Under the pieces are notes generated by a model. The model searched no databases, had not been told where the DNA came from, and saw nothing but the letters and a program-made list of their open reading frames with translations. Below, in pieces: positions 55,878-64,000 of a stretch of DNA of 64,000 nt. The DNA is from Aurelia coerulea (taxonomy: Eukaryota > Cnidaria > Scyphozoa > Semaeostomeae > Ulmaridae). The stretch spans positions 9,026,001 through 9,090,000 of the forward strand of contig CM076960.1 in NCBI GenBank assembly GCA_039566865.1, read 5' to 3'. The translations under genes were made by a program, and so were the position numbers. How positions within the stretch are numbered: the first letter of the stretch is position 1; every line of letters begins with the position of its first letter.

Positions 55878-56136
55878 AGCAAAGGGCTCATATCCTGATT
55901 GGCTAAGAGAAAACGTCAAGTCACGTGACCCTTCCGACGAACGAACCAATCACAGCCGCGGAAATCCTAGCTGCGAGCAAAATTAGGCTATTTTTACCAC
56001 CCTCCGTTAAAAAAGCCCGGTGTAAAATCTGTTGCAATATTTTTCACAAAATACGGTCTAAGATTGATCACAGATAAATTCTCTACAAATCTGCCGCGGC
56101 CATTTAACCCGATCTTGCTCCGTTCGAAAATTACAG
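55878..56136. repeat. Left 259-bp inverted repeat of the 7.8-kb element
   Basis: Contains an ATTGGCTAAGAG block, a CACGTGAC box, CCAATCACAG and CCGCGGCCATTTAACC. The inner boundary is at TTACAG (56131-56136). The adjoining 56137-57096 has no recognised gene apart from an AATAAA on the minus strand near 56690. Confidence 0.92.
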
Positions 56137-57096
56137 GGTCTTGATTACAGTAGTTTGAATTTCACTTTGAGTCTAAAGTTTAGCCCCCTTTTAGGACGCT
56201 TTTACATCTGTAAATATCCAAAATAGATGAATAAAATCGTAGATACAAAACAAAACACCTCCAAAATATCGGACGGATGTCATTGATGTCTCTCAGTACA
56301 CAGATGCAATGACACAGGTGGCCCGTATCGACAAAGTGCCACTCGACGACCATGACATAACAGAGAGTGGGACTGTTTGGAACACGCAGTTTCAAGTTTC
56401 ACAACGAAGTCGATGGTGATCGCGTTCATATGTCAGGTGAGTGCTTTGCAGTTTAAGATGCGACTTACAGTTACTTTCATTTCAGTTATCGAAAGAAATT
56501 CCTGAACTAAATCTACGCCTCATCTTGTTTGCATGGCCTTGTCAATATGCACAAAAGTGGCGAGGGAGTGCGCGCAGTATTTGTTCATTCTTCCCCCACG
56601 TGCAAGAAACAGGCCTTTAGACTTGGTTGGCTAGGCCAACAATTAAAGTGAAAGCGGTCAGATTTCAGGTCGAATCAGGGAAGCTTTATTGATTTGGTCG
56701 CTTTAAATCTACATTTGCAGCTTCATTGCAAATTATTTTCGTGTACAAACCCTTTTTCCCTCTTTTTAACATGGAGGAAGGAGTTTGCTGGCCTACCACA
56801 CACTACCTGGCCTAAAATAGATTTCGAACCATGATAAAATAGATTTCATTCGATAGAGGATCTAATCTAGGATTATTTGCTCCAGCAACCAGCAAGCCCT
56901 TGCTCTTGAATTGCCCCAGGTGTTCCCGACCTTATTAAACAGTTTTAGCAACATCCTAGTTTCTTGGATGGCATATTGGTGAAAGGAAATCGTAAGGAAA
57001 CTTTGCGTTGTCTATATCGATCCATTGGCTTGGCAATGGTGGTGGTTTTTAAAAAAACCGTTTGAATGTCCACAAAAAAACGTGCTGTTCTCCACT

Positions 57097-57460
57097 TTAG
57101 GTCTTTGGTCCAGGAATGAGGCCCCAGCTGCATATCTCCTGTTGCAGTTGCATACAGGCATCATTGATACTTCGTGAGGCAGGGCGCTTATCTGTTTCAC
57201 CATCATCATCACTGTCATCTTCTTCACCGTCCTCTTCTTCATTTTGTTGCACTTTAGACTTGCTGAACTCTGGATTCAGGATGGCCTCAGCTGCAGTTTC
57301 TGACAACGATTTTATTGCATCAAGTAGCTCCTCTTTACAGATGCAGCAGATGTCTTGACCAGAAGGAAAACATTCATGATGAAAGGAGTGCCCACACCCA
57401 TGGAGAATCTTCATGCTTGTATTGCTTGAGGGCTGCACACAGTTGGCTTGATCACATCGC
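57097..57460 (-). CDS. RING-H2-like exon of the 7.8-kb element
   Basis: About 120 codons after an acceptor (ctttcatag/G). The Cys/His spacing fits a RING-H2 finger: CDQANC, then 13 residues, CGHSFHHEC, seven residues, and CCIC, i.e. C-x4-C-x13-C-x-H-x3-H-x2-C-x7-C-x2-C. A Ser/Glu/Asp-rich acidic tail (EEEDGEEDDSDDDGE) and a short C-terminus follow. RING fingers usually recruit E2 ubiquitin-conjugating enzymes; that role here is inference. It starts one base into a codon, so the preceding exon must end with two spare bases. A cryptic donor AA/GTATTG at 58559 inside the previous exon fits that phase and would fuse this finger to the large protein. Confidence 0.6.
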
Positions 57461-58446
57461 CTATGAAAGGTACAAATATTTTCAGAAAATACTGCTGATA
57501 GAAAATAGAGGTACATGTTTTCCTGTTAGGCTGATTTCTAGTCAGTGGAATTCTCCAAGCACACAGGAAGTCTGTTGTTTATGAGAAAAATATCATTTTG
57601 AATTTGAACAGAGATATACACACTGTACTCTTTATTTTGTAAAAGTCTTCCTACTTGGAAAATCCTGCTGATTGGATACCAGCCTCAACTGGGCAATGAC
57701 TATATGGGTGACAGGTCATAAATTTAACTGTTTTCAACTGTATTAAGGTCTGCAGAGGCAAATTGGAAAGTTTGATAGCAGAAATAGTTTAAACTTGCAG
57801 ATAGGAACTGAGTTTCAATCATGAATCCAAAATCTATTATTTTATCAAGCAAAGATATTTAGTGGAAGAAAGTTTTGTTTCCTAGAAGCTAGAATAATTA
57901 ATGATTTCCAACTCTGCCCATTTATCCCACAGCCTTGTCAGGAAGTTTAGATCAATATTAACCAATTGTCTCATTTTTCATTTAGCTACCTTTTGCAAGT
58001 TTGTTCTTTCTTAGTTTTAATTTTGTAAATATGTTGGCATCTAATACATGTCAACCTATGATAAACGTTTTCTCAGTAAGGGAAGATATTCTGCAAATTT
58101 TTCAGCTAAGCCAGGGAGACTCTTTTGTTTACACTTAGCTGTTGGACAAAGGATCAGTTTAAACAAAAGAGTCTCATATTTTCATTATTTATTCATTTCA
58201 AACTTTTTTGTAACATCAATCCATTTTTGATGTTGATTTGGAGGAAAATCTGCCCTAAATAGACCTTTTAGCTATTCTGAAAAGAATCAGAATCAAACGA
58301 TATTTTGCTACATTTTGCAGAATTTTCGAATGTGCACAATAGTGATAGAAACTTTAACGTCACTCAATCGAACGTCACGTGTAAAAATGTATAAATATAA
58401 CGCTCGATCCAGGCTCTTTTGTAGAATAGCTAAAAGTTCTATTGCA

Positions 58447-61400
58447 TTATACAAACTTGTTTAGATTTGGTTCTTTATTTTCAAACTGGAACCCAAGTGG
58501 AAGGATCTTTGATGGCACAACTGTGTCTTCTCCATAGAGATGGGGCAACTTCCAATACTTCATGTTCTTTGCTTTCCCCTTTGGTCTTGGCACTTGATGC
58601 GCAGTATTTGGAGAATCCTTGATGTTCCTCAAAATCTCACAGATGAATCTGGCTGCATCTAATTTGAGCTCTTCCAGTCCTGATCTGCTGAATGTGTACT
58701 TCTTTGGAACTGAAAAGACTGAACAGAAATTTGCTGACGTTGCCTTGTTGCTATCAAGTGCCCTTGCTTTTTGATGGAGGAGGTCACCACTATCACTGTG
58801 GCTTGTCTGTGCTCTCAGGATGGAATGGAAATTCTCCACAGGATATTCATCAAAGGCATTGAGGTGAGTCATGAGGGTATGAAAGAGAGGATGATCTTTA
58901 CTCTTCCAATACAGCAGGTTGCTTAGCCATACCAATGGTGCCTTGTTATAATGGTGCCTCTTGAAGCAAAAAAACATGACCCAACATCTCAGAATGCAAT
59001 TAGAATACTGCACAGTATTTCCAGTTTTGAAGACAACAGAGTAGATGGAGAGAACAAGGGGAAGATAGTTGTCCAGCAAGTTCAAAAGAGTGAGGTATTG
59101 CAGATCTTTGCAGTTAGAAAAAGCAATAAACACTTGACTCCTGATGAGCGTCCAACCACCATAAAGCAACTCCTCAATCAAAGAAATCCTCCATGCTTTA
59201 GGTCTGTTTGAAAGAGATTTCCTTGCACCAAAGATGAAAGAATATGCTTTTTTAAAGAAATCAATGTTAAGAATGCAAACACATTCACGGGCATTGAGCT
59301 GAACATGGAGAGGACCAATGAAAGGAACTACATTCTGCAAGAATTTAGGAGCATGGGCAGGAAGATTGTTTTGGATCTGCCTCATGTAAAATTGTGCAGG
59401 CCAGTCACCAGGCTGAGGACAAATGAAAGATGACAGATATAGATGAAGACCATGGTTGACAGCATGAGTAGCAGCCTTCAGGAAATTGTCAAAGCTTTTC
59501 AGTGGTAGCTCAAGCTCATCAATCAATCTGCAATCTTTCATCTTTCTCATTGATCTATTTGACTGCTGCTCTTGATAATCATGCACCTGAAAGATAATTA
59601 CAAAAATCTATCACATGACTTCAATGAGCAAAACCTACCTACCTTCTGGGCATCTGATCTGCTTGCCTCTGTGGAATGGATGTTGAATAAAATTGGTATT
59701 ATTAGGGAATAAAATTAAGACATTAATCACCAACATCATGAATTCAAAGATGCAAAACATTAATTGTTGATTAAAGTGATTTGAAGGACATTTCACACAA
59801 AATCCTGATTCAGACCTTTCACTTGATTTAGTGATTTAATTTTGTGTGGCTGTACCACATTAAGGTACTTAAAACCAATGGAAAACAGAATCATACAGCG
59901 CAGTCGTTCTGTGTACAGTTGCGCAGCTAAGTTTTCTGAGAATTCTCAAAAGAATATTGCTCAAAATTCTCACTGTCTTTTGTATCTCTCTAACAAGGAT
60001 TCTCTTCAAAATTTTGGCCATTTCTTAAGTATATATATTTTATGTTTACCTCAATTCTGTTTCGTTCCATCTCAGGGTCAAAGAAAGATGCACGAATCCA
60101 GTGGGGCATGACAGATGCAAAAGTGGAAGAGAGCATTGGAAGATTCTCAGTGAGAAGCTGAACAAGTGCAGTCGAATTAACACCAAGAGGATCTGTTGCT
60201 GGGATTGTTGAGGGAATTGCTGGAATGCCTTGAAATCTTTTTAAAAGGATCGTAGCCATACTTCTTGCCGATGATGTTTCTTGGTCTTTTGGACGACGTT
60301 TTGTATGGATGTTCGTGTAGTCATCGATCATAAGGACAAGAAGCTCTCGATTGTTTACAGCTTGAGTGATGAACTCCAACACAACTTTGTAATGATCGCG
60401 TGATGTCTTCAAACGATCACGTTTCTGGGTTGCCTTAGAGACAGAGACTCCACTTTTATTGAGCAGTGAAAGTCCTGTCTCACTGACTCCCCTGCCAACA
60501 ACTTGATCGGATAAAACCTTTTGGAACCAGCTAGCCTTTTGTGACTGGCCAAAGACAAGCATGTACAGCACAGCCACTACCTTCTTTTCATTTAGTGATC
60601 TTCTACCTGCTGTGTGCTCTGTGGTGGTCATAGCATTCAGCACAGTCTCAAAAAGTTTTGTTGCACCTGCATCATTGCAAACAGATTTTATGGACTGGGG
60701 ATCAAATGGTGGTTTTTTATCACTGTGACCATATCTTGTCCACAGCAGTTCTCTAAAAAGACAAACCTCCTTTTGCAAATCTACGCTCTTTGATATTAGC
60801 TGCTTGATCTCTGGCAAAAGCGTTGTTGGTATGTATATGAAGTCGCTGCCAACCTCAACTGGGCCAATTCCATCAATGTCTTGTATTGTGACAGGCGCTG
60901 GTGGGACATACTTCACAAGATCTTTGGGAACAAGGGAAAAGGTTTGATCTCCTATCTCAACCTCGTCAAAAAATGGTTTGAGAGTTTCATCAAGTGGGGC
61001 ATCATCGATATCATCACGTGGTAGATCATCTGTGATTTCATCATCTGTGATTTCATCATCTACTTTTAGTTGTGAATTTGGTTGTGCAGTTTCACTTGAT
61101 GCTGTAGTACTGGCTTGTGACGAGGACTGGCTGGATTCAATAAATTCTGACAAGACTTCCTGTAACTGAAGAGAAAAAATCCAATATAGACGGCTGTAGG
61201 CAGTGACTTTTCATTGTCCAAATTAAAAGTCTATGAAAGCAGTTTACATTTCAGAACAGACAAGAGCTCAATAATATTAAAAAATGATATTTATCTAGCA
61301 AATGTTTTGAAGGCTATGACACATTGAATTTTCATAAGAAACTTGGTTCTGAACTATGTAATCTGCTTCCTGAACTTCAGGCTCAGTTCTATTCTAAAAT

Positions 61401-62885
61401 ACCCTTAACCCGTAGTTTCTTATTTTCATGAAATTAGATTTGACAATTGATCCTTATTTTCATGAAAGATTGAAAATATAGCTTTTTAGCCCAGACAATC
61501 ATAAACAAGCACATCGCTCTTTCTTATTGTTTGGTTTGGTTTGGTTTGGTTTTTGTTTACTTTGCAACTCAAACCAACAAATGAAAAGTTTCTTAAGTTT
61601 ATTTGGTAATTTCTTTATTTCCGTAGGAGGCTACTAAATAATAGTTTGCAAGATGTTTCTCATAAAAATATGAGTGCATGTACTTGGCCTAAAAAGTTGA
61701 TATCTATCAAAGAACTCTGTTGGCTTGAAAAACAATCTTTGACTTTTTTTAGAAAATGTTGTACAGGCCTTGTTATGCCCGGCTGTTATTGGGGGGGGGG
61801 GCTCATTTGCTATCAAAAATAGCATACTTCTGTCCAAAAATTAGCTCGGTTTCCCCCAGCTATTTCATCTTTCCAAAAGTTTCTTGTGCTCCCTATTCCC
61901 GCGTTTTCTGCTAGTACTTCCTTGCCCCTGACCCACATTCTTAGGCCCTGCCACTTTAATCACAAAAAATGCTAGTGCGATGCTGTGTCTTCAAATGTAC
62001 TACACCCCAATTAAGTTAAAGAAAAATCCCTAAAATTACTTGGAAATGATTTGTTTAAAGTTCCGATAAATTTTCTTTCGATAGGAGGATACATAGCCCG
62101 AAAATAAGACCCCTGTGAAACCCGCGCCGCGGGGATGGGTGTGGACCTAAACTTGCGCGCGGAAAGAGGAGTAGCTAGTATATGGAGCTCAGCTTGGGTA
62201 CAATATTTTTTCTTCAGATGTTATTCTAGAAATTTAATTTTGATAAATAAATAACTATAGATAAATACCAATTCCTGCACTTTCTTCTGAAAGAAGGAAC
62301 GCTTGAAACACTTCCTGGACTGAGTAACCGACGATGGCCTAAGTAACTTGTGATCTGTTAGATAAGGTTACATGTCCTCTAAAAGTAGTCCTCTAAATGG
62401 GTAAACAGCGAAACTGTGAACAAAATATTCACAAACCATTTTAGCAATAGTCGATAACGTAGGATTTGACATGTTGCAGATTTGCACCCCGTCCCCCCCC
62501 CCAAGTATCCATTGGACATTTGCGTAAGATTGTGTGTGGTCCTGGCGCGGCTAAAATGCCACGCCCCCTTCTGGTATGTATCTTTTTTGTTTCAAAAATT
62601 TCATAAGGGTGAAATAAAATTATATATTGTATGTACCTTTGCGTAAGAAGACAAACATCTGTAATTGTTTGGCAGTCTTGCTGTGTATTCTCTTTTCTTG
62701 AAGCAAGAGATAAGGCAGTCAGTACAAAATGTGTCCTTTGGTGGTTTCCCTCTATTTCTTTGCTGAAATGCTTTGAAAAAAACACTTCCCTTGCCAACTT
62801 TCCCATGCAAGTTTATAACATAATTTGAACGGCTGTTCCATTCTTCGTGTTTTGCATTAGCGCAAGCTTTCTTAAACTTAACCAT
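58447..62885 (-). CDS. Unclassified transposon protein, three exons, ~834 aa
   Basis: Exon 1 62637-62885 (83 codons, from the first ATG), exon 2 60050-61165 (372 codons), exon 3 58447-59586 (379 codons and stop). All junctions are phase 0 with good sites: GCAAAG/GTACAT, ttctcttcag/TTA, TTGAG/GTAAAC, ttatctttcag/GTG. Exon 1 is basic and has a possible finger (CTDCLISC...C). Exon 2 starts with a Ser/Thr-rich acidic linker (DDEITDDEITDDL), then a helical part and LLVLMIDDYTNIHTKRRP. Exon 3 has RSQVFIAF, LLNLLDNYLPLVLSIYSVVF, CWVMFFCFKRHHYNKAPLVW and FDEYPVENFHSILRAQT. The acidic residues in MIDDY, LLDNY and PVENFHS could form a DDE-type triad, but this is my conjecture. I recall similar uncharacterised proteins repeated in cnidarian genomes. 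Its place between young inverted repeats suggests it mobilises the element. Confidence 0.75.
61318..61677. repeat. Degenerate MITE of the TACACTCATTTT family in an intron
   Basis: Runs from ACACATTGAATTTTCATAAGAAACTTGG to TTTCTCATAAAAATATGAGTGCA and has several GTTTCTTA motifs like those at 7640 and 8724. It lies in the first intron of the 7.8-kb element's gene, so a small element sits inside a larger one. The rest of this intron (to 62636) shows only a (GGTTT)n tract near 61530 and a poly-G run near 61793. Confidence 0.5.
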
Positions 62886-62943
62886 GTTTATTGACAATTT
62901 TGCAGCTAAATTTTGTTATTGGAAAAGTTAAAAAATGGCGTGA

Positions 62944-62966
62944 TTCCCGCCTCCTGTTTTCCCGCC
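62944..62966. promoter_or_regulatory. Paired E2F-like sites upstream of the transposon gene
   Basis: TTCCCGCC occurs at 62944-62951 and again within TTTTCCCGCC at 62957-62966, about 60-80 bp upstream of the first ATG at 62885 on the minus strand. The motif fits the E2F consensus TTTSSCGC. Its function is inferred. Confidence 0.35.
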
Positions 62967-63416
62967 ATTTGTGTTGTAGAACCCAGGCTCTGCACAGGGT
63001 CGCGGTGGCGTGGTCGGAATGACGCGAGCACTGAACAGGATTGCGAGGAAAACAGAACACCTACACTGAACGGAAGGTAAAAAATGTCTTCTCAACCGTT
63101 AGATTAGATTTCTGTGGAGTGGATTAACCTCGAGGAAGATAATTGATGTGTGGGTGAGTTTGATATTTATGCTCAAGCCGGGCTTTGAGTTTTAATCTTG
63201 CGTCGGGCATGCATTGGCCTAAGGGAGTCAATATCTGCCGGCGTCTCAGAGTTATTCAACGAGATATTTTGCGATAAAATAACCCAAAGCACTTGGTATA
63301 TTCACAAATTATTTTGTTTAGATTATTTTTTGCTGTATTTACAGCGTTTTTTTCATTAATTTTGATAATCTCAATGTAAGTACTTAGGTCACTCCCTTGC
63401 TGCTCGATTTATGGTG

Positions 63417-63675
63417 CTGTAATTTTCGAACGGAGCAAGATCGGGTTAAATGGCCGCGGCAGATTTGTAGAGAATTTATCTGTGATCAATCTTAGACCAT
63501 ATTTTGTGAAAAATATTGCAACAGATTTTACACCGGGCTTTTTTAACGGAGGGTGGTAAAAATAGCCTAATTTTGCTCGCAGCTAGGATTTCCGCGGCTG
63601 TGATTGGTTTGTTCGTCGGAAGGGTCACGTGACTTGACGTTTTCTCTTAGCCAATCAGGATATGAGCCCTTTGCT
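63417..63675. repeat. Right 259-bp inverted repeat of the 7.8-kb element
   Basis: Inverse of 55878-56136. The few differences noticed include ACAAACCAATC versus ACGAACCAATC and AAAATATGGTC versus AAAATACGGTC. 63685-64000 shows no recognised feature. Confidence 0.92.
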
Positions 63676-64000
63676 CTCTCTTGGAGCTCATATAGATCAA
63701 CTTCCCATGTAAATTCCAACTGTTGATGTTTTCTTTTAATTTCGGCGCCATTTTGCTATGACGTCAGAATGAAATCTATAGAACATCTCGGAAATTACCG
63801 CGGTTCTGCCGACATCTTAGACTCTGCTCTATAAGTTACTCTGTAGTTTCTCGGACTTTCCTTGCAATCTGCAGAGAACCAGCTGACCGTAACATTGTTG
63901 TTTACCAGAAACTGACTTGCAGAAATCTTAATTCGTTTAGCCTATTCAACAATCACAATGATCTGTCACTGATCAATGAACACCAAATAAATTGGTTTTG

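Larger units (their letters stand above)
55878..63675 (-). mobile_element. 7.8-kb TIR transposon with unclassified spliced gene
   Basis: Terminal inverted repeats of 259 bp at 55878-56136 and 63417-63675 begin AGCAAAGGGCTCATATCC and differ at only a few positions. CTCTCTTGG lies directly outside both ends (55869-55877 and 63676-63684), an exact 9-bp target duplication. Inside is one minus-strand gene with four candidate exons. The high arm identity and exact duplication indicate a young insertion. A 9-bp duplication is known for MuDR/MULE-type and a few other superfamilies, but I do not recognise the protein as one of them. Confidence 0.9.

Noticed and set aside
56180..56395. 71-codon minus-strand frame near the left arm of the 7.8-kb element
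   Set aside because: No domain or splice context; probably untranslated.

Overview
The window reads as nuclear DNA of an invertebrate animal, most likely a cnidarian. It is AT-rich and intron-containing, and the only host gene I recognise is a fragment of NUP210 (nuclear pore membrane glycoprotein 210; three exons, minus strand, 45274-48276). The rest is mobile DNA: a BEL/Pao LTR retrotransposon, jockey/CR1-like non-LTR elements, a Penelope-like element, a hAT relic, a tRNA-derived SINE, and many TIR transposons and MITEs. The cnidarian call is inferred from this repertoire, not from a marker gene.

Layout. 0.6-2.0 kb: 5'-truncated non-LTR reverse transcriptase (RT). 2.3-5.7 kb: broken hAT/ZMYM1-like transposase with a non-LTR 3' end between its two parts. 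6.5-10.3 kb: TIR element with arms of about 0.85 kb. 10.8-17.1 kb: full-length, apparently intact BEL/Pao element with 245-bp LTRs. 17.1-19.5 kb: RT fragment split by a 1.8-kb TIR element. 20.2-21.5 kb: TTAA-flanked element holding a 412-bp perfect-centre foldback with a 9-bp target duplication. 21.8-27.1 kb: three RT relics and a duplicated 242-bp MITE. 27.2-32.3 kb: a small TIR element beside a TIR element carrying a decayed Cys-rich gene. 33.4-36.4 kb: large inverted repeat of a related gene, one arm split by a SINE. 37.8-43.2 kb: five tandem TIR units of about 1.04 kb, one split by a 334-bp MITE. 45.3-48.3 kb: NUP210 exons. 48.9-50.0 kb: 124-bp minisatellite. 50.4-54.2 kb: non-LTR element split by a Penelope-like element with a 13-bp duplication. 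54.8-55.7 kb: mariner-like MITE.

The most interesting object is 55878-63675: a 7.8-kb element with 259-bp, about 99% identical terminal inverted repeats and a 9-bp target duplication (CTCTCTTGG). It holds one phase-consistent spliced gene of about 834 aa that I cannot assign to a named transposase superfamily, followed by a RING-H2-like exon that can be joined in frame. It looks recently mobile and is the best candidate here for an undescribed system.

Most insertions are nested, and exact target duplications or unoccupied sister copies allow the order of several to be read directly.
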